Assembly (NCBI RefSeq): GCF_005869875.1
Contig: NZ_VAWG01000006.1
Span: 124,001-188,000, forward strand
DNA length: 64,000 nucleotides
From: Paenibacillus pinistramenti
Lineage (GTDB): Bacteria; Bacillota; Bacilli; Paenibacillales; Paenibacillaceae
Direction: 5' to 3'
Numbering within the stretch: position 1 is the first letter of the stretch; each line of letters begins with the position of its first letter. Shown piece after piece: positions 25,868-35,353 of this stretch. Below the pieces are notes generated by a model, which was not told the DNA's origin, made no database searches, and worked only from the letters and a program-made list of their open reading frames with translations. Both the position numbers and the translations under genes were made by a program.

Positions 25868-25891
25868 ACTTTTTAAACACGTTTAATAAGT
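25868..25891. promoter_or_regulatory. ROK-type operator, imperfect inverted repeat
   Basis: ACTTTTTAAA, CACG, TTTAATAAGT. One half is identical to, and the other one base different from, the arms of the site at 2817-2843. It is placed 22 bases upstream of the second ROK gene. Confidence 0.6.
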
Positions 25892-26124
25892 TGATGCCTA
25901 GAGTTTAGCACAGGTGTCCGGCAGTGACAATGCGGCTTTCTTAAGGTATTAAATCTTGAATTTCTCCAGGCCGGGACTTCCCCTTCCGCCGCTGACCGAC
26001 TCCCCCGTCCCTTTTAAGCAAATTTTCAGTTTTGTCTGTAAGCCGGCAGGAAAAATTGACCAGCAGATAGAAAATGTCCATCCATACTCAAGTTTAGTTT
26101 CTTGGACGGGAGGTTTTACTCTGG

Positions 26125-28716
26125 GTGTCTACTGAACATGAAATTATTGACATGGCTTATTTTGATCAGATTTTTAAACATGCGCCGACAGGCATGGCTC
26201 TGCTTACGGACCGGGGCCTGTTCTTAAGGGCGAACCCTGCCTTTTGCCAGCTGTTGGGGTACTCGGAGGCGGAGCTCCAGCATAAGTCATTCACACATAT
26301 TACCCATCCGGATGATGTCCCTGACAGTCTCTCCCCTTTTATGCTCATCCTGCAGGGCAAAGAGGAGATCTACCGGACGGAGAAGCGTTACATACATAAA
26401 AACGGCCAGACCATCTGGGCTTCAAGTGTGATCTCCCTGCTTATCAGGCCGGAAGGCACCCCTTATTTTGCTGCACAAATCATAGATATTACTGCGCTGA
26501 AGCTTGCAGAAGCCCGGCTGCTGGAGAAGGAACACCTGCTGCGGCAGAAAGAGCTGCTGTATCAATCGGTCGCGGATAACAGCTATGACTTCATCACCCG
26601 CCACAGCCCGGACGGGACCTTTAAGGATGTGTCGGCCTCCTGTTATGAAGTGCTGGGCTACCGGAAGGAAGAGATGGTCGGCCAGCCTGGCGAGGCCTTC
26701 CTGCATCCGGAAGAATGGGCCTACATAGAGCAGAAGCATTTTACTCTCCTTGAAACGGGCAGCCGCTATAATCTGACCTACCGGCTCCGGAGGAAGGACG
26801 GCCAGTATTTATGGGTGGAGTCCACCTCTTTCGTTGTTCCGGACCCGGACACGGGCCAGATCCAGGAGGTTGTTGTCGTCTCGCGGAATATTACGGAGAA
26901 TATCCAAACTTTGAATATGCTCAAGGAGTCACAGGGACGGTATCAGATGATTGCAGATCACGCCAGAGAAATTATTGTATTTACCGACAGGAACGGGTTC
27001 ATCCAGTATGTATCTCCAGCGGTTACCGGCCTGCTGGGGTATGAGGTTTCAGAAGTGCTCGGCACGAGGATCTTTGATTACTGGCATCCGCAGGAGCGGC
27101 TTCCCAAGCAGAAGAAGATCCGGAGCGGCAGCTGGGCGGTAAACGCTAGTATTAACCGCGTCCGGCATAAGGAAGGCCATTACATCTACATTGAGACCAC
27201 CTTTCAGCCCGTTCAGAATGAAGAAGGCGCCGTCACTCAGATTTTGTGCATCAGCCGGGATTTTTCAGAGCGGAAGCAGGCTGAAGACGAGCTGCGAGCA
27301 GCCAATGAGAGGCTGGAGTCTTTCATTGTCAACCATGCCGATGCTGTATGGATCATGGACCGCGAGGGCATCGTCAAACAAATCAATCCGGCCTTTCAGA
27401 GGCTGTTCCAATGGTCGCCGCCGGAGGTGCTTGCCCGGCAGCTGCCGATTATTCCGGAATCCTGCAGAACCCGGATGAAGATACTGCAGAATGAAGTCTT
27501 ATCCGGACGTTCCATCGCAGGATATGAGAGTACCTGGGAGCGGAAGGACGGTCAGCCGGTGGAGGTAAGCGCCACCTTCTTCCCGATCCGGGACAATGCA
27601 GGCAAGATTGTCGGCATTGCCGGCAGTGCCCAGGATATCCGCGGGAAGAAGCAGTCCGAGAAGAAGCTGAAAGCGGCCAAGGAGCAGCTGGAATCCTATC
27701 TGCATCACAACATTGACCCGGTGCTCATTCTGGATACGGAATGCCGGGTTCTGCGGATTAATCCTGCCTTTGAGAAGACTTTCGGCTGGACAGGCTCGGA
27801 GCTCGTCGGCACCATTGCCTTTGATCTGCCTCATATCCCCAAGGACGCGGGCCAGGCGGAGCTGGTTTCCTTTGAAGAGATCAAACCGTTCACCATAGCA
27901 ACGAACCGGCAGCAAAAAGACGGCACGATTATTCCTGTGCAGATCTCCGTCTTTCCCCTGCTGGATGAACCGGGCTCCCACAACGGCTGGGCTTTGAATT
28001 TGCGGGATATGACGGCCCATAAGCAGGCGGAGCAGCTGCTCATCAACTCGGAGAAGCTGTCCATCGCCGGGCAGCTGGCGGCAGGCATCGCCCATGAGAT
28101 CCGCAATCCGATTACGGCCATTAAAGGGTTCGTCCAGCTGATGAATTCGGGGCTGCCTGAGAAGCAGCTCTATTATGACATCATGGCCTCGGAGATCGAC
28201 CGCATTGAAATGATTCTGAGCGAGCTGCTGATTCTCGCCAAGCCGCAGGCCGCCCAGTTCGAGCCGGCCGACATCCGCCAGCTGCTGAGGCAGGTCATCA
28301 CCCTGCTGGACTCGCAGGCCAACATGAATAACGTTCAGATTGTGACCGAATTCGAACCCGGAGAAGCCTGCATTTTATGCGACAAGAACCAGCTGAAGCA
28401 GGTCTGCATTAACTTTATCAAGAACGCGATTGAGGCCATGCCTGACGGTGGAGTCGTAACGATTCAGCTGGGCCGCAGCAGCAGCGGGAGCCATTATCTG
28501 CTCCGGTTCATTGACGAAGGCGTCGGCATCCCCGCCCATCTGCTGGAGCGGCTCGGCCACCCCTTCTATACCACCAAAGAGAAGGGCACCGGACTCGGAT
28601 TTATGGTCAGCAAGAAAATTATCGAGAACCACAACGGGACCGTCACGATTCACAGCACCGAAAACGTCGGCACCACGATCGAGATCAGTCTTCCTTTCAT
28701 CCAGGTTATCGTTTAG
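26125..28716 (+). CDS. multi-PAS soluble sensor histidine kinase (KinA/KinE-like)
   Basis: An 863-aa kinase without membrane segments. It has five successive PAS/PAC units at roughly residues 12-130, 145-260, 272-385, 398-510 and 522-640 (for example FKHAPTGMALLTDRGLFLRA, QMIADHAREIIVFTDRNGF, FIVNHADAVWIMDREGIVK). A HisKA dimerisation domain (His657 in AAGIAHEIRNP) and a C-terminal ATPase domain (N-box QVCINFIKNAIEAM, G1 DEGVGIP, F-box PFYTTKEKGTGLGF) follow. The layout resembles cytosolic sporulation-type kinases, but no cognate regulator is adjacent, so the pathway is unknown. The start is a GTG at 26125 with GGGAGG 11 bases upstream. A strong hairpin follows the gene. Confidence 0.92.
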   Translation: MSTEHEIIDMAYFDQIFKHAPTGMALLTDRGLFLRANPAFCQLLGYSEAELQHKSFTHITHPDDVPDSLSPFMLILQGKEEIYRTEKRYIHKNGQTIWASSVISLLIRPEGTPYFAAQIIDITALKLAEARLLEKEHLLRQKELLYQSVADNSYDFITRHSPDGTFKDVSASCYEVLGYRKEEMVGQPGEAFLHPEEWAYIEQKHFTLLETGSRYNLTYRLRRKDGQYLWVESTSFVVPDPDTGQIQEVVVVSRNITENIQTLNMLKESQGRYQMIADHAREIIVFTDRNGFIQYVSPAVTGLLGYEVSEVLGTRIFDYWHPQERLPKQKKIRSGSWAVNASINRVRHKEGHYIYIETTFQPVQNEEGAVTQILCISRDFSERKQAEDELRAANERLESFIVNHADAVWIMDREGIVKQINPAFQRLFQWSPPEVLARQLPIIPESCRTRMKILQNEVLSGRSIAGYESTWERKDGQPVEVSATFFPIRDNAGKIVGIAGSAQDIRGKKQSEKKLKAAKEQLESYLHHNIDPVLILDTECRVLRINPAFEKTFGWTGSELVGTIAFDLPHIPKDAGQAELVSFEEIKPFTIATNRQQKDGTIIPVQISVFPLLDEPGSHNGWALNLRDMTAHKQAEQLLINSEKLSIAGQLAAGIAHEIRNPITAIKGFVQLMNSGLPEKQLYYDIMASEIDRIEMILSELLILAKPQAAQFEPADIRQLLRQVITLLDSQANMNNVQIVTEFEPGEACILCDKNQLKQVCINFIKNAIEAMPDGGVVTIQLGRSSSGSHYLLRFIDEGVGIPAHLLERLGHPFYTTKEKGTGLGFMVSKKIIENHNGTVTIHSTENVGTTIEISLPFIQVIV

Positions 28717-28740
28717 GACGTACGCTAAGCCCCCATTAAA

Positions 28741-28789
28741 TAAGGCCCGTATCTCACAGATTACAGCTGTCTGTGAGATACGGGCCTTA
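28741..28789. terminator. terminator between histidine kinase and rbsB
   Basis: Perfect 19-bp inverted repeat (arms TAAGGCCCGTATCTCACAG and its complement) with an 11-base loop, between convergent genes. The T-tract is weak on both strands, so efficiency is uncertain. Confidence 0.75.
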
Positions 28790-28848
28790 AGTTTAGCTGC
28801 TTTAATCTTAATCCTCTAAACCGTTTACAGGCTCAATTATTTACGGGG

Positions 28849-29766
28849 TTATTCTTTCGTCACCAGCTTCAGCGGCGCCGGAATGGACTTGTCCACCGTC
28901 TTGCCCTGGAGGACATCATTTGCGGCCTGCACCGCCATTTGGCCGATCAGCTCAGGCTGCTGGGCTACCGTTGCCGTCAGCTTGCCTTCCTGGATGGACT
29001 TCAGCGCGTCGTCGCTGCCGTCAAAGCCGATCACCGGAATATCTTTGCCGGAGCTTTGAATCGCTTCGATCGCGCCGAGCGCCATCTCGTCGTTCTGGGC
29101 GAAGACCGCCTGCACGTCCGGATGGGCCTGGAGCAGGTTCTCCATCACATTCAGGCCTTTCGTGCGGTCAAAGTCCGCCGCCTGCGAAGCGACCACGTCC
29201 AGCTCTTTATCCGCAATATCGTGGAAGCCTTTGCCGCGCTCGCGGGTTGCGGAAGCGCCGGCTACGCCCTGCAGCTCAACGACCTTCGCGCCTTTGCCGA
29301 CCAGCTTCTCGAGGTATTCAGCCGCCATCTGGCCGCCCTTCACGTTATCCGAAGCGACAAAAGCCTTCACATCCCCTTTATCCGAGGAGCGGTCGATCGT
29401 AATGACCGGAATGCCGAGGTTGTTCGCGGATTCCACCTCTGTGGAAATCGCTGCCGAGTCGCATGGATTAATCAGCAGAATGTTAACACCCTTCTGCATC
29501 AAGTCCTCCACGTCGTTGCTCTGCTTCGCGGAGTCGTTCTGCGCATCGACGATGATCGTCTCGATGCCTTCCTTCTTCGCTTCAGCCTCTACGCCGTTCT
29601 TCAGCGAGACGAAGAACGGGTTGTCCAGCGTCGAAACGGACAGGCCGATCTTGATGTCCTTTAAATCCCCGCCGGTATTGGGCTTGGCCCAGCTTGGCGG
29701 CTGCATGGAGCAGCCGGTTGTTAAAGCAAGCAGCAGCGCTGCAGATAGTAAAATAAGCTTTTTCAT
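28849..29766 (-). CDS. rbsB: ribose ABC transporter substrate-binding lipoprotein
   Basis: A 305-aa sugar-binding protein with lipoprotein signal (MKKLILLSAALLLALTTGC, lipobox LTTGC). The mature part is the RbsB fold: KIGLSVSTLDNPFFVSLKNG, LINPCDSAAIS, VITIDRSSDKGDVKAFVASD and FAQNDEMALGAIEAIQ, which contribute ribose contacts (Asp, Arg, Asn). It is anchored outside the membrane and delivers ribose to RbsC. It is the last gene of rbsRKDACB, 17 bases after rbsC. A GGGGAGGAG site lies upstream. Confidence 0.95.
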   Translation of the reverse strand: MKKLILLSAALLLALTTGCSMQPPSWAKPNTGGDLKDIKIGLSVSTLDNPFFVSLKNGVEAEAKKEGIETIIVDAQNDSAKQSNDVEDLMQKGVNILLINPCDSAAISTEVESANNLGIPVITIDRSSDKGDVKAFVASDNVKGGQMAAEYLEKLVGKGAKVVELQGVAGASATRERGKGFHDIADKELDVVASQAADFDRTKGLNVMENLLQAHPDVQAVFAQNDEMALGAIEAIQSSGKDIPVIGFDGSDDALKSIQEGKLTATVAQQPELIGQMAVQAANDVLQGKTVDKSIPAPLKLVTKE

Positions 29767-29783
29767 AGTGAGTCTCCTCCCCT

Positions 29784-30752
29784 TTATGCGGATTTCTTCC
29801 GGTCGATGAGTACGGCGATCAGGATGACAATCCCTTTAACCACCATCTGATAGAAGGAAGATACGCCGAGCAAGTTGAGTCCGTTGTTCAGAATTCCGAT
29901 AATCAGCACACCGATCAGGGTGCCCACGATACGTCCGCGGCCGCCGGAAAGGCTGGTGCCGCCGAGTACGACCGCTGCGATCGCGTCAAGCTCGTAGGAA
30001 TCGCCGGCTGTCGGCTGCGCCGAGTTCAGACGGGAAGTCAGGATCGCGCCGGCCAAAGCGGACAGCAGGCCTGTCAAAGCGTAGATCATGATCTTCACGC
30101 GGGTAACCTTGATGCCCGACACCTTGGCTGCTTTCTCATTGCCGCCGACGGCGTACGTTTTGCGGCCGAAGGAAGTCTTATGAAGAACCACCCACAAGAG
30201 GGCGAAGGTAATGATCATGGTGATCGCCGGAACCGGAATGCCGAACTGGTAGCCGCGGCCGAACAGCTGGAACGCCCTGCTGTCGCCGAGTCCTGTAATC
30301 GGGTTGCCGTCCGTATAAACGAGCGTCAAGCCTCTGAAGATCGTCATTGTAGCAAGCGTTGCGATAAATGGAGCCATTTTCCCTTTGGTAATCATCAGAC
30401 CGTTCACCATGCCCATCACGCCGCCGAGCAGGCAGCCGATAATAATGGACAGAATCGGATCCAGGCCGGCCACCATCATGTTGGCGACAAAGGCGCTGGA
30501 TAAGGCCAGAATCGAGCCGACCGACAGGTCGATGCCGCCCGTCAGAATGACGAAGGTCATCCCGAACGCAATCAGGGCATTAATCGAAACCTGACGCAGC
30601 ATATTCAGAATGTTAAGCGGTTCCAAAAAGCTCGGATTCAAAACCGATACAATAATAATCAGAATAATCAGGCCGAGCAGCGGCCCGAGCTTTTGCGTGA
30701 CTTGAGACAGCTGAAAGCCTTTGGCTGGTTTTGCTTCGTTTAAAGTCGACAT
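29784..30752 (-). CDS. rbsC: ribose ABC transporter permease
   Basis: A 322-aa permease of the branched-chain-amino-acid/sugar (RbsC/XylH) family with eight to ten membrane helices. Family markers are FVILTGGIDLSVGSILALS, KVSGIKVTRVKIMIYALTG and AIAAVVLGGTSLSGGRGRI. It forms the homodimeric channel with RbsA as ATPase and RbsB as receptor. The gene starts 1 base after the rbsA stop with a GGGGGACAATAAC leader in the rbsA end. Confidence 0.95.
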   Translation of the reverse strand: MSTLNEAKPAKGFQLSQVTQKLGPLLGLIILIIIVSVLNPSFLEPLNILNMLRQVSINALIAFGMTFVILTGGIDLSVGSILALSSAFVANMMVAGLDPILSIIIGCLLGGVMGMVNGLMITKGKMAPFIATLATMTIFRGLTLVYTDGNPITGLGDSRAFQLFGRGYQFGIPVPAITMIITFALLWVVLHKTSFGRKTYAVGGNEKAAKVSGIKVTRVKIMIYALTGLLSALAGAILTSRLNSAQPTAGDSYELDAIAAVVLGGTSLSGGRGRIVGTLIGVLIIGILNNGLNLLGVSSFYQMVVKGIVILIAVLIDRKKSA

Positions 30753-30753
30753 G

Positions 30754-32235
30754 TTATTGTCCCCCTGTAGCCAGTGTCATGATTTTCTCCTGTGTTGCCT
30801 CTTCCCTGCCGAGTTCGCCGGTAATCCGGCCTTCGTGCACGACGACAATCCGGTCGCTCATGCCGAGCACCTCCGGCAGCTCCGAGGAGACCATGATGAT
30901 CGCGACGCCGTGTCCGGTGAGCTCATTCATCAGCTGGTAGATCTCCCGCTTGGCGCCTACGTCGACGCCTCTGGTCGGCTCATCGAGGATCAGCACCCTC
31001 GGCCCGATGCCTACCCATTTGGCGATTACAACCTTCTGCTGGTTGCCGCCCGACAGGTTGCCGGCCGCCGTTTCGGCGGTGTGCGTCTTGATCCGGAGCC
31101 GCTTGATCAGCATATCGACAAAGGATTTTTCCTTCTGCGAAGAGATCAGGCCTTTGGAAGAGAAGCTCTTCAGATTCGGCAGCACCATGTTCTCTCTCAC
31201 CGAAAAATCCAGGATCAGACCTTCATCCTTCCGGTCCTCCGTAATAAACCCGATGCCCAGCTTCACTGCGTCGTCCGGCTTGCGGATAACGGCTTTCCTG
31301 CCAAACAGCCGGATCTCCCCGCTGTCCAGCGGATCGAGGCCGAACAGCGCTCTCATGATCTCGGTGCGTCCCGAGCCCATCAGGCCGGAGAAGCCAACGA
31401 TTTCACCCTCCCGGACCTGGAAGCTCACATTCTCAAACAGGCCTTTGCGGGAGACTCCCTGCACCTCGAGCGCTGCCTTGCCCGGGTTCGGCGTTCTCGC
31501 CGGATAGCGTTCGGTCAGCTCGCGCCCGACCATTTTCTTGACGACCTCATCAAAGCTGGTGTCCGGGATCGCTTTCATATCTACGGTTTTGCCGTCCCGC
31601 ATGACCGTGATCCGGTCGCAGATTTCGAAGATCTCCTCCATCCGGTGGGATATGTAGACGATGGACACGCCTTCCTGCTTCAGCGAGGCAATCACCTCAA
31701 ACAGCTTGCGGATCTCCCGCTCGGTCAATGCCGAGGTCGGCTCGTCCATAATAATGACCTTCGTATCCGTCAGCAGCGCCTTGGCGATTTCGATCATCTG
31801 CTGCTGGCCCACTGAGCACTCGCCGGCTTCGGCGTTCAGCGGAATGTCGACGGACAATCTGCGGAACTGCTCAGCTGCAAGCGCCTTCATTTCTTTCTCT
31901 TTCAAAAGGCCCCAGGATGACGACATCTCGCGTCCGATGAACAGGTTCTGCAGCACCGTCATATCAGGCCAGACGTTCAGCTCCTGATGGATAAAAGCGA
32001 TGCCCGCCTTCTCCGCTTCCTTCGGATTGGAGAAATACGTCTCCTGTCCGTCGACCGTAATCGTTCCGGCATCTTTGGCGTGCATACCGGTCAAAATGTT
32101 CATCAGCGTCGATTTCCCGGCGCCGTTCTCTCCCATCAGGGCATGGACCTCGCCCGGCTCGAGCTCAAAGTCGACACCCGACAGCACCTGGTTGGCGCCG
32201 AACGCTTTATGAATGCCTTTCATTTGAATGCGCAT
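30754..32235 (-). CDS. rbsA: ribose ABC transporter ATP-binding protein (tandem ATPase)
   Basis: A 493-aa fused double ATPase. The first half has Walker [12 protein letters not shown], signature [14 protein letters not shown] and Walker [13 protein letters not shown]. The second half has a degenerate P-loop [16 protein letters not shown], signature [14 protein letters not shown] and [16 protein letters not shown], as usual for RbsA/MglA. It energises ribose uptake through RbsC. The start has TAAGGAGGAG upstream and lies 12 bases after rbsD. Confidence 0.95.
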   Translation of the reverse strand: MRIQMKGIHKAFGANQVLSGVDFELEPGEVHALMGENGAGKSTLMNILTGMHAKDAGTITVDGQETYFSNPKEAEKAGIAFIHQELNVWPDMTVLQNLFIGREMSSSWGLLKEKEMKALAAEQFRRLSVDIPLNAEAGECSVGQQQMIEIAKALLTDTKVIIMDEPTSALTEREIRKLFEVIASLKQEGVSIVYISHRMEEIFEICDRITVMRDGKTVDMKAIPDTSFDEVVKKMVGRELTERYPARTPNPGKAALEVQGVSRKGLFENVSFQVREGEIVGFSGLMGSGRTEIMRALFGLDPLDSGEIRLFGRKAVIRKPDDAVKLGIGFITEDRKDEGLILDFSVRENMVLPNLKSFSSKGLISSQKEKSFVDMLIKRLRIKTHTAETAAGNLSGGNQQKVVIAKWVGIGPRVLILDEPTRGVDVGAKREIYQLMNELTGHGVAIIMVSSELPEVLGMSDRIVVVHEGRITGELGREEATQEKIMTLATGGQ

Positions 32236-32247
32236 AACGGCTCCTCC

Positions 32248-32649
32248 TTATTTCCCGAAATTAACGCCCGCCTGCAAAATCACATTCGCATACGGCTTGG
32301 CTTCGCCCGTGCGGATCACGGCCTTCGCCGTGCGGGTCAGCTGCTTGAACGCTTCGTGCGGACAATACTCCAGCCCGGCCCCCGCAAATTGATGCTCTAT
32401 ATAATGAAGCGCCTCCGGGTTGTCGGTCTTGATCTCTTCCGCCAGCACAGCCTTCTCGACCACCATATCCTCGGCAATCGCGCTTACCACAGCTTCAAAG
32501 CTTGGCGATCCCAGCCTCAGCGCCAGGTCGATCTTGGGAACTCCGTCCGGAACGGGCAGCCCCACATCCGCAATGACAATCGTATCGGTATGGCCCAGAT
32601 CGGCCAGCACCTTCGCAATATGGCTGTTTAACATTCCCAGCTTCTTCAT
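32248..32649 (-). CDS. rbsD: D-ribose pyranase
   Basis: A 133-aa enzyme that interconverts beta-pyranose and beta-furanose ribose, supplying the furanose to ribokinase. Conserved parts are [20 protein letters not shown] (with the catalytic His in NSHIAKV), [13 protein letters not shown] and the C-terminal [19 protein letters not shown]. The start follows the rbsK stop as TGAGATG, indicating coupling, with GAGGAG upstream. Confidence 0.95.
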   Translation of the reverse strand: MKKLGMLNSHIAKVLADLGHTDTIVIADVGLPVPDGVPKIDLALRLGSPSFEAVVSAIAEDMVVEKAVLAEEIKTDNPEALHYIEHQFAGAGLEYCPHEAFKQLTRTAKAVIRTGEAKPYANVILQAGVNFGK

Positions 32650-32650
32650 C

Positions 32651-33532
32651 TCACATCTGCTCCTCTACTTCCCGGCGCTGCGGCATTCCGCCCTGGGCGC
32701 CGAATTTGGTCACGGACAGGGAAGCTGCGCGGTTTGCAAAGCGGATGCTGTCGTACACCGGCTTGCCTTCGGCCAGCGCCACCGCAAAGGCGGCGTTAAA
32801 CGTATCGCCCGCACCGGTAGTATCAACTACTTCCACCTTATAAGAAGGAACGAGCACTTCTTTCTCACCGTCGAAATACCGCACGCCCCGGCTGCCTTCC
32901 GTAATAAACAGCTTGTTCGGATATTTACGAAGCGCATCGGAGATGCTCAGCTCCGTAAACATGATCTTTGCTTCATGCTCATTTGGCGTAATGTATACCG
33001 CATTCTCAATGACCTCCTCCGGAATCGGACGGGCCGGCGCCGGGTTCAGCAGCAGCGGAATGCCCAGATCCTTGGCAAGGCGGCTGACATAGACGACCGT
33101 CTCCTCCGGAATTTCCTGCTGAATGAGGATCATATCTGCACCGCTGAACGCCTTCAGCGCACGGGTCCCTATATATTCCGGTGTGACTTCGTCATTCGCC
33201 GCCTTCACGACCACGATGCTGTTGTCGCCTTCAGCCAGCGTGATGTGGGCCGTTCCGCTCTCCCTATGTGTAACCGGTTCCACATAAGTCACAGAAACAC
33301 GGTTTGCTTTAAAGTTGTTCAGGATCTGCTCGGCAAAAGAATCATCCCCGACCCGGCCGATCATCGTTACCTCCGCTCCGAGGCGGGCCGCAGCCACTGC
33401 CTGGTTGGCGCCTTTGCCGCCCGGCACCGTCTTGAAGCTCTCCCCGAGCACCGTCTCGCCGGCTCCCGGACGTTTGGAAGCCGTCACTACAAGGTCAATG
33501 GACGAGCTCCCTACTACTACTATCTTCGCCAT
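32651..33532 (-). CDS. rbsK: ribokinase
   Basis: A 293-aa PfkB-family kinase phosphorylating ribose to ribose-5-phosphate. It shows the N-terminal [12 protein letters not shown], the substrate glycine motif [20 protein letters not shown] and the catalytic anion-hole [19 protein letters not shown] with the base Asp. The ATG at 33532 lies one base after the rbsR stop, with AAGGCGG upstream. A TTG three codons earlier would overlap rbsR. An exact 18-base copy of the rbs operator sits inside the coding region at 33267-33284, at codons for VEPVTH. Confidence 0.95.
   Translation of the reverse strand: MAKIVVVGSSSIDLVVTASKRPGAGETVLGESFKTVPGGKGANQAVAAARLGAEVTMIGRVGDDSFAEQILNNFKANRVSVTYVEPVTHRESGTAHITLAEGDNSIVVVKAANDEVTPEYIGTRALKAFSGADMILIQQEIPEETVVYVSRLAKDLGIPLLLNPAPARPIPEEVIENAVYITPNEHEAKIMFTELSISDALRKYPNKLFITEGSRGVRYFDGEKEVLVPSYKVEVVDTTGAGDTFNAAFAVALAEGKPVYDSIRFANRAASLSVTKFGAQGGMPQRREVEEQM
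33267..33284. promoter_or_regulatory. intragenic RbsR-type operator inside rbsK
   Basis: TGTGTAACCGGTTCCACA, palindromic except for one base pair, identical over 18 bases to the operator upstream of rbsR (34547-34564, opposite orientation). Centre-to-centre distance is about 1,280 bases. Confidence 0.65.
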
Positions 33533-33533
33533 G

Positions 33534-34517
33534 TTATTCAACCGCCTTTCTTGTCGTATCCCGTTCCGTGAAGGTGACGGGCATCTGAATCGCAGTTTGC
33601 TCTAAAGGTTTGTTCTCTATAAGTGAAATCAGCAGGCGCGCCGCCGTTCTTCCCATATCGTAAGCCGGCTGGCGGATCGTCGTCAGCGCCGGATTCAGAA
33701 TCCGGCTGAGCGGAATATCGTCAAAGCCGATAACCTGCACGTCCTCAGGAACGCGCTTGCCGAGCCGCAGGGCTTCATGAAGCACGGCAGCCGCTGTAAT
33801 ATCGTTGCTGGCGATAACCCCGTCGGTATCCGGGTACTCCCGGAACAGCTGCTCCGCCCAGGTCCCCGCCTCCGTGAAGGAGAAGGACGAGGTCTGAATG
33901 ACGCTGCATGAAATTCCATGCTCCCTCAGCATTTCGACCGCGCCCTTGAACCGGTCCTGTGCGGGCCGGATATGCTTGGGCCCCTGCAGAACGGTCACGC
34001 GCCGGCTGCCGCGGGCGATGATCTCCCGGGCGGCGATTCTGCCGCCTTCCCGGCTGTCGGAGTAGACCGATGGGCTGTTATCTGCCGTCCGGTCGAGGAA
34101 GACCACCGGAATATTCAGGTTCCGGTAAACATCCGAGTCCGGATAGTTGGTGGAGGCGATGACGCCGACTACGTTATTTTGCACAAAGGTTTGAATATAT
34201 TCCTGCTCTTTATCCCGGTCCTCATCGCTGTTCCCGAAAATGATGCGGAACTCGTGCTCCTGCATCTCATCCTCCACCCCCCGGGCAAGCTCCGGAAAGA
34301 AGGGGTTGGTGATGTCCGGCAGCAGCAGGCCGGTCAGCTTGGATCTTCGCTTGTAAAGAGATCTCGCGACCTCGTTCGGCGTATACTGGAGCTCCTTGAT
34401 AGCGGTTTCAATATTCCGGCGGGTATCCTCATGGACGTAACCTGTTCCATTGATCATCCGCGAAACCGTCGCTACCGAAACTCCGGCCCGTTTGGCCACA
34501 TCTCGAATCGTTGCCAT
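33534..34517 (-). CDS. rbsR: LacI family ribose operon repressor
   Basis: A 327-aa repressor: helix-turn-helix ATIRDVAKRAGVSVATVSRM, hinge YTPNEVARSLYKRRS, then the sugar-binding core (GLLLPDITNPFFPELARGVE, VFLDRT, VIASNDITAAAVLHEALRLG, VIGFDDIPLSRILNPALTTI). The start is the ATG at 34517 with GGAGAG 8 bases upstream; an open frame extends 43 codons further upstream but lacks homology and crosses the operator. It is the first gene of rbsRKDACB and so is autoregulated with the operon through tandem AACCGGTT sites 23-42 bases before its start. Confidence 0.95.
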   Translation of the reverse strand: MATIRDVAKRAGVSVATVSRMINGTGYVHEDTRRNIETAIKELQYTPNEVARSLYKRRSKLTGLLLPDITNPFFPELARGVEDEMQEHEFRIIFGNSDEDRDKEQEYIQTFVQNNVVGVIASTNYPDSDVYRNLNIPVVFLDRTADNSPSVYSDSREGGRIAAREIIARGSRRVTVLQGPKHIRPAQDRFKGAVEMLREHGISCSVIQTSSFSFTEAGTWAEQLFREYPDTDGVIASNDITAAAVLHEALRLGKRVPEDVQVIGFDDIPLSRILNPALTTIRQPAYDMGRTAARLLISLIENKPLEQTAIQMPVTFTERDTTRKAVE

Positions 34518-34539
34518 AGCTGTTCTCTCCTCATCAGGC

Positions 34540-34564
34540 AACCGGTTGTGGAACCGGTTACACA
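34540..34564. promoter_or_regulatory. rbs operator (tandem AACCGGTT sites)
   Basis: Two AACCGGTT cores (34540-34547, 34552-34559) four bases apart, between the rbs promoter region and rbsR. The distal one is embedded in the 18-base near-palindrome TGTGGAACCGGTTACACA (34547-34564). AACCGGTT is the typical centre of LacI/RbsR operators. Confidence 0.8.
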
Positions 34565-34696
34565 GATAAGATAACATAGGGCTTTCAGAATGGCAAGTGC
34601 CTATACGTTTTTTTTTGATTTTATAAAGCTCTCGTATCTCTGGCAAAATAATTAAAATACATGGATAAACTTTTCTATTAAATTCAAAAATAAATA

Positions 34697-34733
34697 CAAA
34701 AAAACATCATCAGGGATGAGTCCCTAATGATGT
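34697..34733 (-). terminator. intrinsic terminator after the 62-aa gene
   Basis: On the minus strand ACATCATTAGGGA, CTCA, TCCCTGATGATGT, then seven T. Stem of 13 positions with one mismatch. It closes the transcript of the small gene at 34761-34949. Confidence 0.9.
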
Positions 34734-34760
34734 CTGAGTTTATAATTGTAATCCATTGAT

Positions 34761-34949
34761 TTATCTTTTAAATGCCATTTCAAGTCTTTCCTTAATCAAC
34801 TGGCTGTTCTTTTGACGAGCTGCACGTTGTTCGCGGATAACCTGAGCAGAGGATTTATTTGAAGATGCAAACAACAATGCATCCTTTGGCTGAGCTCCGA
34901 CTGCTTCAGAAACAACTCCATTTAGCGATACATAAACCTTAGATGCCAT
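34761..34949 (-). CDS. unknown 62-aa protein
   Basis: Not recognised. A real small gene, judged by a strong AGGAGGGATGTAGC ribosome site directly before the ATG and an excellent terminator 28 bases after its stop. The product begins MASKVYVSLNGVVSEAVGAQ, continues with a Ser/Lys patch, and ends in a basic helical stretch (REQRAARQKNSQLIKERLEM). No signal peptide or membrane segment. The gene lies in an AT-rich patch between the ribose and cadmium loci, unlike its GC-richer surroundings, next to a degraded DUF4062-like frame. That suggests acquired DNA. Confidence 0.7.
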   Translation of the reverse strand: MASKVYVSLNGVVSEAVGAQPKDALLFASSNKSSAQVIREQRAARQKNSQLIKERLEMAFKR

Positions 34950-35002
34950 GCTACATCCCTCCTATCATCATTCTCACCAATTCGAACATCAGTGCATTTT
35001 TA

Positions 35003-35266
35003 TCAATTATCCCTTTTGTGCAGCTCTATGTAGTTTTCTATAATATCCTTTGCTTTTGAAAAATATTCTGCCTTTACCGTACTGTCCGCAAACACCAGAA
35101 TGGTTTTCCTCTCTTTGTAAGCCTGAATCATTTCCATATGGGTTACAGTCCGTTGAGCTTGCTTATAAAAGGTGCCCGCCTGATTAGCGATAAACAGAAT
35201 AAATACATCTGATTCTTTAACGCGAGCTGATAAAAAATTTTGTTTTAGTAGACAATTGAAATTCAC
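35003..35266 (-). pseudogene. 5'-truncated fragment resembling DUF4062 proteins
   Basis: An 87-codon frame whose product (VKESDVFILFIANQAG, then TVTHMEMIQAY and TILVFADSTVKAEYF) resembles by eye the middle of DUF4062 / TIR-like nucleotide-binding domains, which read 'ESDVFVLILGxxYG...THxEYxxA...PILVFV'. The only upstream start is a GTG immediately after an in-frame TAG, with no spaced ribosome site. The beginning of the domain is missing, so I read it as a decayed remnant. DUF4062 proteins occur in defence and mobile contexts. It could instead be a short functional gene. Codon use is AT-rich and unlike the neighbours. Confidence 0.45.
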
Positions 35267-35353
35267 TTCCTATCTGTCTAAAATATGTATCTATAATTTT
35301 ACCATATTATAAGATTCGGGTAATTTTCATCCATTCCCTTCAGAAAAAGAAGT

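Noticed and set aside
33534..34646. RbsR starting at 34646
   Set aside because: The extra 43 codons lack homology and cross the tandem operator; the ATG at 34517 has a good ribosome site and starts at the helix-turn-helix.
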